From Myxococcus stipitatus (GTDB lineage Bacteria; Myxococcota; Myxococcia; Myxococcales; Myxococcaceae): DNA of 64,000 nt. Made by a program: the position numbers and the translations under genes. Location: contig NZ_JAKCFI010000018.1 of the NCBI RefSeq assembly GCF_021412625.1, forward strand, positions 1-64,000, read 5' to 3'. The notes beneath the pieces are model-generated. The model did not search any database. It had not been told where the DNA came from and worked only from the letters and a program-made list of their open reading frames with translations. Shown piece after piece: positions 8,317 to 16,675 of the stretch (positions are counted from its first letter, which is position 1; the number at the start of each line of letters is the position of its first letter).

Positions 8317-8401
8317 ATGCGCGTGCATTCGGGGTGGTGGGTCCTGGTCCTGCTCACGGTTTCCTGCGCGGGGCGGCGTCCCGGGCCGGAGTCAGCGGCG
8401 T
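8317..8401 (+). pseudogene. Lipoprotein signal peptide fused in frame to the transposase fragment
   Basis: The ATG at 8317 is preceded by a purine-rich GGGAG. It opens MRVHSGWWVLVLLTVSC, a typical type II signal peptide with lipobox LTVSC, then AGRRPGPESAA. Element copy C follows directly in the same frame, so the next codons read FPQAGAEPGLEE of the transposase. The original lipoprotein body is gone. The hybrid frame stays open through copy C and antisense to the efflux gene as far as about 9105. A secreted lipidated fusion is conceivable but not supported by anything else. Confidence 0.6.
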
Positions 8402-8697
8402 TCCCTCAAGCGGGGGCGGAGCCGGGGCTGGAGGAGGAGAGCCCGGCCCTGGCTGCGACAGGGGAGTCGGCGAAGGAGCGCACGCCGCGATTGGATTGGG
8501 CCGGACTGCTGCGCCGGACGTTCGCGCTGGATGTCTTCGCCTGCTCTCGGTGTGGAGGCCGCAGCATGTGCCCCGAGGGGCGGCACGGCCTCTGCTGCGG
8601 CCCGGTGCACAACCCCCAGGGCACCCGGCCGCAGCTATCCTCGGCCCCTCTTCACCAGCCCGCCGCCCTCAACTGGGCTCCTATCCGTCCTGTACTT
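8402..8697 (+). mobile_element. IS91-type transposase 3' module, copy C (internally deleted)
   Basis: This 296-base copy has the shared left end TCCCTCAAGCGG and right end CCGTCCTGTACTT. The transposase frame is uninterrupted from EPGLEEESPALAA through LDWAGLLRRTFALDVFA to CSRCGGR, with both Cys of the knuckle kept. It then jumps straight to the 3' flank at GCATGTGCCCCGAGG, omitting about 200 bases present in copy B. It lies between a decapitated lipoprotein gene and the 3' end of the RND efflux gene, whose stop is 26 bases further on. Confidence 0.8.
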
Positions 8698-8723
8698 CAG
8701 CCCGGGCAGCAACAGGAGCAAGC

Positions 8724-11700
8724 TCAGGACGTCGCGGGCGTGTCACCCACCACGGACGACTCCTGCGCGGCCTTGCGGCGGCTGAACAGCCGCTGCACGA
8801 CGACGAAGAAGAGCGGCACGAAGAAGATGCCCAACACCGTGCCCACCAGCATGCCGCCGAGCACGCCCGTGCCGATGGCCCGCTGCGCACCGGCGCCCGC
8901 CCCCGTCGCGATGGCCAGCGGCACCACGCCGAAACCGAAGGCCAGCGACGTCATCAGGATGGGCCGCAGTCGAGCGCGCACCGCGAGCAGCGTGGCCTCG
9001 ATGAGCTCCATGCCCTTCTCCACGTTCTCCTTCGCGAACTCGACGATGAGGATGGCGTTCTTGCTCGACAAGCCCACCGTGGTCAGCATGGCCACCTGGA
9101 AGTAGACGTCGCGGTCCATGCCTCGCAAGAAGCTCCCCAGCACCGTGCCGAGGATGCCCAGCGGCGCCACCAGCAGCACCGCCGTGGGGATGGTCCAGCT
9201 CTCGTACATCGCCGCCAGGCACAGGAACACCAGCAGCAGCGACAGCGTGTACAAGAGCGGCGTCTGCGAGCCGGCCTGCCGCTCCTGGTACGACTGTCCC
9301 GTCCACTCGAGGCTGAAGCCCGCCGGAAGCTGTGACACCAGCCGCTCCACCTCGGCCATGGCATCACCGGAGCTCACCCCGGGCGCCGCCTCACCGGTCA
9401 GCTCCATGGCGGACACACCATTGAAGCGCTCCAGTCGCGGAGAGCCCGAGCCCCAGCGCACGCTCGCGAACGCGGGGAACGGCACCATCTCCCCCTTCGC
9501 GTTGCGCACGGACCAGCGGTTGAAGTCCTCGGGCACCATGCGGAACGGCGCGTCCGCCTGGATGAACACCCGCTTCACGCGGCCCCGGTCGATGAAGTCG
9601 TCGATGTACTGACCACCCCACGCCGCCGTCAGCGTGTTGTTGATGTCCGCCGTCGCCAGGCCCAGCGCCGTCGCCTTCGCCACGTCCACGTCCACGCGGA
9701 ACTGCGGCGTGTCCTCCTGGCCGTTGGGGCGCACGTAGGCAATCAGCGGGCTCTGCATCGCCGCGCCCATGAACTGGTTGCGCGCCGCCGTCAGCGCCTC
9801 GTGCCCGTGCCCCACGTTGTCCTTGAGGAAGAACGTGAAGCCCGCCGAGTTGCCCAGCTCCGCCACCGCGGGCGGAGGGAAGGCGAACGCGAGCGCGTCC
9901 TGAATCTGCCCCAGCGCGCCCATGGCCCGGCCGGCCACCGCGTTGACGCCCAGCTCCGGCGACTTGCGCTCCTCCCAATCCTTCAGGTTGATGAACGCGA
10001 TGCCGGCGTTCTGCCCGCTGCCGCCGAAGCTGAAGCCCTGCACGCTGAAGAGCGCCTTGACGGTGTCCTTCTCGCCCTCGAGGAAGTGGTTCTCCACCTG
10101 CTCGATGACCTTCATCGTGCGCTCCTGCGTGGCGCCCACCGGCGTCTGCACCAGGGAGAAGAGGAAGCCCTGGTCCTCGGACGGGAGGAACGACGTGGGG
10201 AGCCTGAGGAACAGCACCACCATCACCGCCACCATGGCCACGAAGGCGACCATGAAGCTCCACGCCCGGCCCAGGATGGCCTTCACCATCCCCTGGTAGC
10301 GCGCGTTGCTCCAATCGAACGCGCGGTTGAAGGCGCCGAAGAAGCCCTTGTGGGCCACGTGGTGCCCCTTGGGAACGGGCTTGAGCAGCGTGGCGCACAG
10401 CGCGGGCGTGAGCACCAGCGCCACCAGCACCGACAGCGCCATGGACGTCACGATGGTCACCGAGAACTGCCGGTAGATGACGCCCGTGGAGCCCGCCAGG
10501 AACGCCATGGGGATGAACACCGCGGAGAGCACCACGCCGATGCCCACCAGCGCGCTGGTGATCTGCGACATCGACTTGCGCGTGGCCTCCTTGGGGGACA
10601 GCCCCTCCTCGCTCATCACGCGCTCGACGTTCTCCACCACGACGATGGCGTCGTCCACGAGCAGACCGATGGCCAGCACCATGGCGAACATGGTGAGCAT
10701 GTTCGCCGAGTACCCCAGCGCCGTGAGCACGCCGATGGTCCCCAGGAGCACCACCGGCACCGCGATGGTGGGGATGAGCGTGGCGCGGAAGTTCTGGAGG
10801 AACAGGTACATCACCAGGAACACCAGGACGATGGCCTCCAGCAGCGTGGAGACGACGCCCTTGATGGCCACCCGGACGAAGGGCGTGGTGTCGAACGGCA
10901 CCACCGCCTTGAGCCCCTTGGGCAGCGTGGGCTCCAACTCCTTCAGGGCCGCGGCCACGCCGCGCGCGGTGTCCAGGGCGTTGGCGCCCGTGGCCAGCGA
11001 CACGGCGATGCCCGTGGCGGGCTTGCCGTTGTAGCGGCTGATGACGCTGTAGTCCTCGGAGCCCAGCTCCACCCGGGCCACGTCCCCCAGCCGCAGCACG
11101 GAGCCGTCCGGGTTGCCGCGCAGGACGATGTTCCGGAACTGCTCCGGCGTCTGGAGGCGGTCCTGCGCCGTCACCGTCGCGTTGAGCTGCTGGCCCGCCA
11201 CCGCGGGCGTGCCGCCCAGCTGCCCCACCACCACCTGCTGGTTCTGCGCGCGGATGGCGCCGATGACGTCCGTGGGCGTCAGCGCGTACGTGTCCAGCTT
11301 GTTGGGGTCCAGCCAGATGCGCATGGCGTACTTCGTGCCGAACACCTGCGTGCTGCCCACGCCCGGCACGCGGGAGATGGGGTCCACCATGTTCGTGGCG
11401 ACGAAGTCCTGGATGTCGTCGCCGCCCATGCTGCCGTCCTCGGAGACGAAGCCGATGACCTGCAGGAAGCCGGACGCCGCCTTGGTGACGGCGATGCCCT
11501 GCTGCTGCACGGCCTGCGGGAGCAGCGGCGTGGCCAGTTGCAGCTTGTTCTGCACCTGCACCTGCGCGATGTCCGGGTCCGTGCCGTTGGCGAACGTCAG
11601 GGTGATGGTGGCCGCGCCGTTCGACTCGCTGGTCGACGACATGTAGAGGAGGTTGTCGAGCCCCTTCATCGTCTGCTCGATGACCTGGGTGACGGAGTCC

Positions 11701-11873
11701 TCGATGGCCTTCGCCGAGGCGCCCGGGTACACGGCGGCGATGGTCACCGTGGGCGGCGCGATGACCGGGTACTGCGCGATGGGCAGCCGGGTGATGGAGA
11801 GCGCGCCCGCCATCATGATGATGATGGCGAGGACCCACGCGAAGATGGGTCGATCAATGAAGAATCTTGCCAT
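8724..11873 (-). CDS. RND multidrug efflux pump, HAE1 (AcrB/MexB) type
   Basis: The 1049-residue inner-membrane transporter starts [18 protein letters not shown] and ends [14 protein letters not shown] plus a short tail, the normal full length for HAE1 pumps. The transmembrane proton-relay acidic pair lies in [19 protein letters not shown] near residue 405. The FMSEEG-type loop follows, and [16 protein letters not shown] (TM10/11) with its conserved Lys is near residue 935. The large porter domains are present. It exports amphipathic drugs using proton-motive force in a trimer with an adaptor and a TolC-like channel. The adaptor gene is 12 bases upstream in the same direction. No outer-membrane channel gene follows; element C is there instead, so the channel must come from elsewhere. 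Confidence 0.95.
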   Translation of the reverse strand: MARFFIDRPIFAWVLAIIIMMAGALSITRLPIAQYPVIAPPTVTIAAVYPGASAKAIEDSVTQVIEQTMKGLDNLLYMSSTSESNGAATITLTFANGTDPDIAQVQVQNKLQLATPLLPQAVQQQGIAVTKAASGFLQVIGFVSEDGSMGGDDIQDFVATNMVDPISRVPGVGSTQVFGTKYAMRIWLDPNKLDTYALTPTDVIGAIRAQNQQVVVGQLGGTPAVAGQQLNATVTAQDRLQTPEQFRNIVLRGNPDGSVLRLGDVARVELGSEDYSVISRYNGKPATGIAVSLATGANALDTARGVAAALKELEPTLPKGLKAVVPFDTTPFVRVAIKGVVSTLLEAIVLVFLVMYLFLQNFRATLIPTIAVPVVLLGTIGVLTALGYSANMLTMFAMVLAIGLLVDDAIVVVENVERVMSEEGLSPKEATRKSMSQITSALVGIGVVLSAVFIPMAFLAGSTGVIYRQFSVTIVTSMALSVLVALVLTPALCATLLKPVPKGHHVAHKGFFGAFNRAFDWSNARYQGMVKAILGRAWSFMVAFVAMVAVMVVLFLRLPTSFLPSEDQGFLFSLVQTPVGATQERTMKVIEQVENHFLEGEKDTVKALFSVQGFSFGGSGQNAGIAFINLKDWEERKSPELGVNAVAGRAMGALGQIQDALAFAFPPPAVAELGNSAGFTFFLKDNVGHGHEALTAARNQFMGAAMQSPLIAYVRPNGQEDTPQFRVDVDVAKATALGLATADINNTLTAAWGGQYIDDFIDRGRVKRVFIQADAPFRMVPEDFNRWSVRNAKGEMVPFPAFASVRWGSGSPRLERFNGVSAMELTGEAAPGVSSGDAMAEVERLVSQLPAGFSLEWTGQSYQERQAGSQTPLLYTLSLLLVFLCLAAMYESWTIPTAVLLVAPLGILGTVLGSFLRGMDRDVYFQVAMLTTVGLSSKNAILIVEFAKENVEKGMELIEATLLAVRARLRPILMTSLAFGFGVVPLAIATGAGAGAQRAIGTGVLGGMLVGTVLGIFFVPLFFVVVQRLFSRRKAAQESSVVGDTPATS

Positions 11874-11885
11874 GGCTGCGTTCCG

Positions 11886-13085
11886 TCACTCGTTGGAGGA
11901 CGAGGGGACGAGGGGCGCGCCCTCGCCACCCTTCGTCTCCGTCGGCGGGGCTTCCGTCGCCTGGACGGGCATCCCCGGTTGAATCTTCTGGAGGCCGGAG
12001 ACGATGACGCGGTCTCCCTCGGAGAGCCCGCTGTCCACCAGCCAGCGGTCCCCCACGGTGCGGCTCACCGTGACGGTGCGCGGCTCCACCTTGCCGTCCT
12101 TGCCCACCACGAGCGCGGAGGCGTTGCCCTTCGCGTCGCGCGCGATGCCCTGCTGCGGCACCAGGATGCCCTGCTGGCGCAGCCCGTTGCCCACGAGCGC
12201 GCGCACGTACATGCCGGGAAGGAGGATTTGATCGGGGTTGGGCACGGTGATGCGCAGCGCGAAGGTGCCCGTGCCCGGGTCCACCGTCACGTCGGAGAAG
12301 GTGAGCGTGCCCGGGTGCTCGTAGCGGGTGCCGTCCTCGAGCAGCAGCGTCACCGGCGTGCTGTCGGTGGGCTTGAGGGTGCCGGCGCTGAGCTCCTTGC
12401 GCAGGCGCAACAGCTCGCTGCTGGACTGGGTCAGGTCGACATAGAGCGGGTCGAGCTGCTGCACCACGGCGAGCGCGTCCGGCTGGTTGGCGGTAACGAG
12501 CGCGCCCTGGGTGACGGACGACTTGCCGATGCGGCCGGAGATGGGCGAGGTGATGCGGGCGTGGTTGAGCGTCACGCCCGCGCGCTGGACGGCGGCCTGC
12601 GCGGCCTTGACGTCCGCCTCCGCCTGACCGAGCGCCGCGATGGCCTTCTCGTTGTCCGCGGGGGTGACGGCCTCGAGCTTGAAGAGCTCGGCCGAGCGCT
12701 TCGCCGACAGGGCGACCGAGGTCAGGGTCGCCTGGGCGCGGTCCAACGCGGCCTTGGCGCTGCTGTAGTCAGCGCGGTAGGTCGCGTCATCGAGCTCATA
12801 GAGGGGCTGGCCCTCCTTCACCTGGCCGCCCTCGGTGAAGAGCCGGCGCTGGACGATGCCGTTGACCTGGGGGCGGACCTCCGCGACGAGGAACGCCCGG
12901 GTGCGACCGGGCAGCTCCCGCGTCAGCAGGACGGACTCGGACGTGAGCGTGACGACGGTGACGGGGGCGGCGCCGGGAGCCTGTTGCTGCGCGGGAGCGG
13001 CGGGCTTCTCACAGGCGGCCAGGAGGGCGACGCCGGACACAATTCCAACGAACGCCGGCCGGAGCCGACGCGAACGAGACCACAT
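11886..13085 (-). CDS. RND efflux periplasmic adaptor (membrane fusion protein)
   Basis: This 399-residue lipoprotein has a type II signal ending GVALLAAC at about residue 20. A biotinyl-lipoyl-like barrel-sandwich domain (QVNGIVQRRLFTEGGQVKEG), an alpha-helical hairpin rich in Ala/Gln/Lys (about 85-160) and a beta-barrel (GRIGKSSVTQGALV) follow. The membrane-proximal domain ends RVIVSGLQKIQPGMPV. It bridges the RND pump to the outer-membrane channel. ATG 13085 was chosen because GAGGA precedes it and the signal peptide starts there. It is the first gene of a two-gene operon. Upstream lie a 9-base-pair hairpin and a TetR-type inverted repeat, but no regulator gene. Confidence 0.93.
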   Translation of the reverse strand: MWSRSRRLRPAFVGIVSGVALLAACEKPAAPAQQQAPGAAPVTVVTLTSESVLLTRELPGRTRAFLVAEVRPQVNGIVQRRLFTEGGQVKEGQPLYELDDATYRADYSSAKAALDRAQATLTSVALSAKRSAELFKLEAVTPADNEKAIAALGQAEADVKAAQAAVQRAGVTLNHARITSPISGRIGKSSVTQGALVTANQPDALAVVQQLDPLYVDLTQSSSELLRLRKELSAGTLKPTDSTPVTLLLEDGTRYEHPGTLTFSDVTVDPGTGTFALRITVPNPDQILLPGMYVRALVGNGLRQQGILVPQQGIARDAKGNASALVVGKDGKVEPRTVTVSRTVGDRWLVDSGLSEGDRVIVSGLQKIQPGMPVQATEAPPTETKGGEGAPLVPSSSNE

Positions 13086-13185
13086 GAAGTCCTCGGGGGT
13101 GGGGGACGGAAACGGGCGCCTGAAATCTCCGCGGCGCGGCCTCTCCTCTACCGAATACGCGCGCTCATGCCACCAAAACCGCATG

Positions 13186-13210
13186 CGCCGCGAGTGAATC
13201 CCTCGCGGCG
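13186..13210 (-). promoter_or_regulatory. 9-base-pair hairpin in the efflux operon leader
   Basis: CGCCGCGAG (13186-13194) and CTCGCGGCG (13202-13210) pair perfectly around a 7-base loop. On the transcribed (minus) strand the stem is followed by CATGCGGTTTTGG, a weak T-tract. It lies about 100 bases before the adaptor start. It could be an attenuator in the leader or the terminator of a lost upstream gene. Confidence 0.45.
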
Positions 13211-13316
13211 GTGAATGGAAGTCGCGGTGGACGAAATCCCGCTGGAATCCTGACAGCGGTTGTGGGCAATCGCGATTTCCGACTGAGCGGTGAGTACGCG
13301 TTTTCGAGCGCACGAC

Positions 13317-13328
13317 GAACGGTCGTTC
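13317..13328. promoter_or_regulatory. Candidate TetR-type operator upstream of the efflux operon
   Basis: GAACG-GT-CGTTC is a perfect 5-base inverted repeat with a 2-base centre, the geometry used by TetR/AcrR regulators of efflux pumps. No TetR gene lies beside it. The place where a divergent regulator is usually found is occupied by a degraded gene. The site is short, so chance occurrence is possible. Confidence 0.35.
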
Positions 13329-13368
13329 TCGCACGCCGGGCCGGGAAAGCCCGCGCCAGGGACGCGCG

Positions 13369-14655
13369 TCACGCCCGGGTGTCCGTCCTGGCCCCCGCGC
13401 CTCGGGAGGCGGTGGCGCGGTGCCGCGCGAGCCACCGTCCCCGAACGGCGCCGTGCACGCGCCATGGCCGCCGAAGCGCAGGCCCGTGAGGATGACGACG
13501 GGAGGGGTCGGCGCACCCAGCCTCCCATCTCGAGAGTGTCCCGAAGTGGTCCTCGCCATCGATTCGCGCGAGCACCCCACCCGACTCCAGCGCCAGGCCC
13601 CGGGCGTCCCTCACCACGCCCTCCAGCGTGAGCCCGGGAGACAGCCGCACGTGCGCGCTGTCGACCCCGGCGGGGATGAGCCGCCGCGTCCTCGGCCACT
13701 CGTGATGCTGGATCTCCAGCAGGAAGGGCTCGTTGGGGACATTCGAGAGATAAATGCTTCCATCCGGATGGGTCCACCCGAAGCAGACGTCCGGTCCGTC
13801 GCGTCCGGGCAGCTCGGGCCACTTGCACCATATCGACGCCTCCCAGAGCCCCTTCCCGTCCGGTGCCTCCACGCGTCCGGTGAGCAGCCGCCCTGGCCCC
13901 AGCCTGATATCCCCGAGCCGGAACGTCGCGCCGGCCCGAGGCTCGAGCTTCCGGAGCGCGGGAGCGAATCCCTTGGCGGAGACGCTCACGTACAGCGGCT
14001 TGTCTCCATGGATGGGGAAGGACAGGGAGAAGCGCCCCTGGGCGTTCTTGAACGGCTCGTGCGCCACCTGGAAGGAAGGGATGGGACGGCCCCGAGCATC
14101 CACCACCCGGCCGCTCACCCGGACCGCGTCGCAGACGCTCGCCTCGCACTTCGACACGAGCCGCAAGGACCCCGGCTGCGCGTCCGGGACCTTCACGCGC
14201 TGCGACTCGCCATGGCCCTGCGCCTTCGCGGACACGGTCGCCTCACCCGGCGGCACGTGCTCGAACGCGAGGTCCCCGTTGCGCGACGTCGCCCGGCGAC
14301 TCAGCAGCTTCGTCCCTCCGTCCAGTTCCAGGTTGAGCTCCGCGTGTCCCCCCTGGATGGCCACGCCGCGCTCGTCGACGAGCCGGCCACGAAAGCGGCG
14401 CGTGCCCTGGAGGTCCAGCGTGAGCATCTGAGCGTCGCCCTCGAAGCGAAGCTCGCGGGCGGCGGTCCGGCACTCCTCCTGCGTGTCGAGGGCCAAGGAC
14501 ACGCGGTATCTGCCGGGAACCATCCCGTCGAACCTCGCGCTCCCGTCCTTGCCCACCCGCTGACCCCGGGAGGTGGTCCGGACCTCGCGGTGTCCGAGCG
14601 GTCCATCCACGTGGATCCAGACGGGATGAGGCCAGCCCCGGGGGAGCACGACGGC
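13369..14655 (-). pseudogene. Carboxypeptidase-regulatory-like (Ig-type repeat) protein, 5' end removed by element D
   Basis: The clear part (about 14640 to 13540) encodes several Ig-like carboxypeptidase-regulatory repeats: RFDGMVPGRYRVSLALD, RFRGRLVDERGVAIQGG, VRVSGRVVDARGRPIPSF, FRLGDIRLGPGRLLTGRV and LEGVVRDARGLALESGG. Such proteins are usually secreted or lipid-anchored in myxobacteria. The N-terminus and signal peptide are missing. At 14655 the frame runs into the antisense of element D, giving a Pro-rich stretch (PGPGSPPPAPAPPPLEGA) that stays open to about 14928. At the 3' end the sequence loses family character after about 13540 and terminates at 13369, possibly through a frameshift. 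The gene is probably dead at both ends. Confidence 0.7.
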
Positions 14656-14857
14656 TCCCTCAAGCGGGGGCGGAGCCGGGGCTGGAGGAGGAGAGCCCGG
14701 CCCTGGCTGCGACAGGGGAGTCGGCGAAGGAGCGCACGCCGCGATTGGATTGGGCGGGACTGCTGCGCCGGACCTTCGCGCTGGATGTCTTCGCCTGCTC
14801 TCGGTGTGGAGGCCGCACGAAGGTGCTGGCATACCTGACGGCCCCCGGTGGGGGGCG
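14656..14857 (+). mobile_element. IS91-type transposase 3' module, copy D (right end missing)
   Basis: This 202-base copy has the shared left end TCCCTCAAGCGG, with a hairpin-forming GGCTCC...GGAGCC. The transposase frame is intact through LDWAGLLRRTFALDVFA, CSRCGGRTKVLAYLTAPGGG and then RHK-stop. Identity with copy B ends at GGTGGGGGGCG, where B continues to ILEHL. Unlike A-C it has no 3' flank and no CCGTCCTATACTT end, so either the right part was deleted or it inserted from one defined end only. Confidence 0.8.
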
Positions 14858-15030
14858 GCACAAGTGAGGGAGAGCCACGAGACCGGTGTCATTCCACTCT
14901 GGGGATTCCCTGGGCCAAGGAGCATCATTGGTGCTCCAGTGACGGACCGATGGGTAGAACTGGGGCTCGACCGCGGAGTGAGTCCTCGCGGTGGACCTGG
15001 CGCGGAGTGTCAACGCAAAATAGACAGCCC

Positions 15031-15686
15031 ATGACGACATCTGACGAGTGTCCCCTGGTAGTCGAAAGAACAGCGGCTGTTCGACGCAGACCGGGAATGT
15101 TCGTAGGTCGGTCGATTTACTTTCCCTCCGTGCATGGCTTCCTGCTCGAGCAGACACTCTTCACGGCACTCGCGATGGCGAAGCAAGGTAGTTGCACGCG
15201 AGTCCAGGTCACGCTCCATTCTGATCGCTCCGTGAGAGTCGAAGACGATGGCTTGGGGCTCTATCTGGAGGTGGGCCATCGGGTGCTCGCTACCTCGATG
15301 GAGTCATGAGCCACGCCTCGTCCGCCAGTCGAATCGACCCGCGAAATCGTGACAACACGCGGCCCCAATTCAGCCCAGGGCTCGTCATAGTCAATGCCTT
15401 GAGTGAGTGGCTCCAATTGGAGACATGCAGAGACGGCCAGCGCTGGCGCCAGCGCTATCAGCGAGGGAGGCAGGAGGGCCCACTGACGCGGGTCGAAGCG
15501 TCCGACCACACGGGCACATCCATCACATACAAGGTGGATCGCGACCTGATTCCGGCCCACTTTCGGGTCAAGAACCTCCGGACCTGCATCTCCAGCGTCG
15601 CCGCTGATGCCCCGGAGGTTTCCTTCTCATTCCACGACAGGAGGGTGTCAGTGCCCCTTCTGACACCCGCGCCCAAGCAACGTTGA
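15031..15686 (+). pseudogene. GyrB/ParE-like GHKL ATPase domain, split by a -1 frame change
   Basis: The first part (15031-15309) reads VRRRPGMFVG (GyrB N-terminal signature VRKRPGMYIG), then VQVTLHSDRSVRVEDDGLG (the DDG ATP-binding motif), and stops with TGA. The second part (15306-15686) begins in an ATGA overlap and reads LVIVNALSEWLQLE, WRQRYQRG and GTSITYKV, matching GyrB strand order after the ATP lid (VVNALS, G[ST]xxxF). The piece carrying ALEVxxTxLHAGGKF and GxHGVG is largely missing. No transducer or TOPRIM domain follows. Together only about 218 residues exist. This resembles the stand-alone gyrB-like ATPases of myxobacteria, but is probably broken. The local base composition is less GC-rich than its neighbours. 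Confidence 0.6.
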
Positions 15687-15700
15687 ACGCCCCTTCGGTC

Positions 15701-16150
15701 TCAAGGAGCGTCGAGCCACTTCTGCGCGGCTACCTCCGCGTACTGAAGCGCCGCATCCAGTTCCTCGAAGACCCATTCAGGGGGCCGTTCCGGGTCGAAC
15801 CCACAGAGGCTCGCCAGGGCCCCCTTGCACGCCTCCGACACCACCATCACCCGTGGAAACGGAGGCGACGTCGGGTCAACGTGCATGAACTCCGACGCAT
15901 TGAAGATGCGCAGGAGCGAGTTCCCCCACACGTAGCGAAGGTCCCGGAAGTCGTAGACGAGCGCGCAAGGCCTCACGAAGGCGCAGTGCTCGGCGAGCTT
16001 CGCGGCCAGGAAGTCCGCATCCGGGTTTCCCTGGGACCCTGGGCGGTACTCCCCATCGACATCCGCGACGAGGATGGACCCACTCCGGTCCACCCAGAAC
16101 CGGCACTTCAACGCACTGGCGTTCCCCACGTGGACTTCACGCAGCTCCAT
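15701..16150 (-). CDS. Hypothetical protein, 149 residues
   Basis: I do not recognise a family. The sequence (MELREVHVGNASALKCRFW, then ILVADVDGEY, ALVYDFRDLRYVWGN, FPRVMVVSEACKGALASL) looks like a soluble alpha/beta protein without signal or membrane segments. The alternation of a beta strand with VYDFRDLRYV is reminiscent of STAS or SpoIIAA-like folds, but that is only an impression. ATG 16150 is preferred because GAGG precedes it and the more upstream codons are low-complexity. It ends 15 bases after the split ATPase and converges on it. It is the last gene of the worn region before tRNA-Pro. Confidence 0.55.
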   Translation of the reverse strand: MELREVHVGNASALKCRFWVDRSGSILVADVDGEYRPGSQGNPDADFLAAKLAEHCAFVRPCALVYDFRDLRYVWGNSLLRIFNASEFMHVDPTSPPFPRVMVVSEACKGALASLCGFDPERPPEWVFEELDAALQYAEVAAQKWLDAP

Positions 16151-16310
16151 GGCGCCCTCGGACCTGATACGGCCGATCCATGAACCCACGAACCGGCACG
16201 AGACCGAATCGGGGGACGCCCCGCCGCACGCCCGGCTGACCGCCACTGGGGAAGCAGGCCGCTCCATCGCGTCCGCCATCACCGCCCGTGGAAAGCCCCA
16301 AAACGAAACC

Positions 16311-16340
16311 GGGCTGGAGATCCCGAAGGATCTCCAGCCC
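16311..16340 (-). terminator. Intrinsic terminator of tRNA-Pro
   Basis: GGGCTGGAGATCC pairs perfectly with GGATCTCCAGCCC over 13 bases around a TTCG/CGAA tetraloop. On the minus strand the stem is followed by GGTTTCGTTTTGGGG, a usable T-tract. It starts 12 bases beyond the encoded CCA of the tRNA. Confidence 0.9.
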
Positions 16341-16351
16341 GCGTTCCTGCA

Positions 16352-16428
16352 TGGTCGGGGAGACAGGATTTGAACCTGCGACCCCTTGGTCCCGAACCAA
16401 GTGCTCTACCAGGCTGAGCCACTCCCCG
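16352..16428 (-). tRNA. tRNA-Pro, anticodon CGG
   Basis: Read on the minus strand this is a 77-base tRNA with CCA encoded (16354-16352). The acceptor stem CGGGGAG pairs with CTCCCCG, with discriminator A. The D-arm contains GGCTCAGCCTGGTAGAGC. The anticodon stem CTTGG/CCAAG encloses TTCGGGA, giving anticodon CGG that reads CCG proline codons. The T-arm is CAGGTTCAAATCCTG. CCG is a heavily used codon at this base composition. Its 3' end faces the worn accessory region. I found no second copy of its 3' end by eye, so there is no evidence that it is an attachment site. Confidence 0.97.
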
Positions 16429-16483
16429 ATATGTCCCTCTCCGCCGGTGGATTGCTCCTCGGGACCGGCGAAAAGTGCGGGCG

Positions 16484-16512
16484 GTAGTACCCGAGCCGCC
16501 CGGCTGAGTCAA
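16484..16512 (-). promoter_or_regulatory. Sigma70-type promoter of tRNA-Pro
   Basis: On the minus strand TTGACT (-35, 16512-16507) is separated by exactly 17 bases from TACTAC (-10, 16489-16484). Transcription would start near 16477, giving a leader of about 50 bases before the mature tRNA. Confidence 0.55.
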
Positions 16513-16559
16513 CGTCCTCGGATCACCTTTTCTTTCCCACCCCGCCTGCCCGCTCTACC

Positions 16560-16577
16560 AGGGTCTAAATAGACCCT
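16560..16577. promoter_or_regulatory. 18-base perfect palindrome between tRNA-Pro and the response regulator
   Basis: AGGGTCTA-AA-TAGACCCT has 8-base arms around two central bases, far beyond chance for this G/C-rich intergenic region. It lies about 50 bases upstream of the tRNA promoter and 99 bases before the regulator start, the position of a shared operator. The binding protein is unknown. Confidence 0.6.
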
Positions 16578-16675
16578 ACCCTCCCTCTCCGACCCCGTTC
16601 TCCTCTTCCCAACACCCGGATATTCCGGTACTTCCGGACAGGTATACGCCTTGCTCCGGGCCGAGAAGGTAGTCC

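Noticed and set aside
16352-16428. tRNA-Pro as an attachment site for an integrative element covering 1-16 kb
   Set aside because: No integrase gene and no second copy of the tRNA 3' end could be found by eye. The left boundary of the worn region is outside the window.
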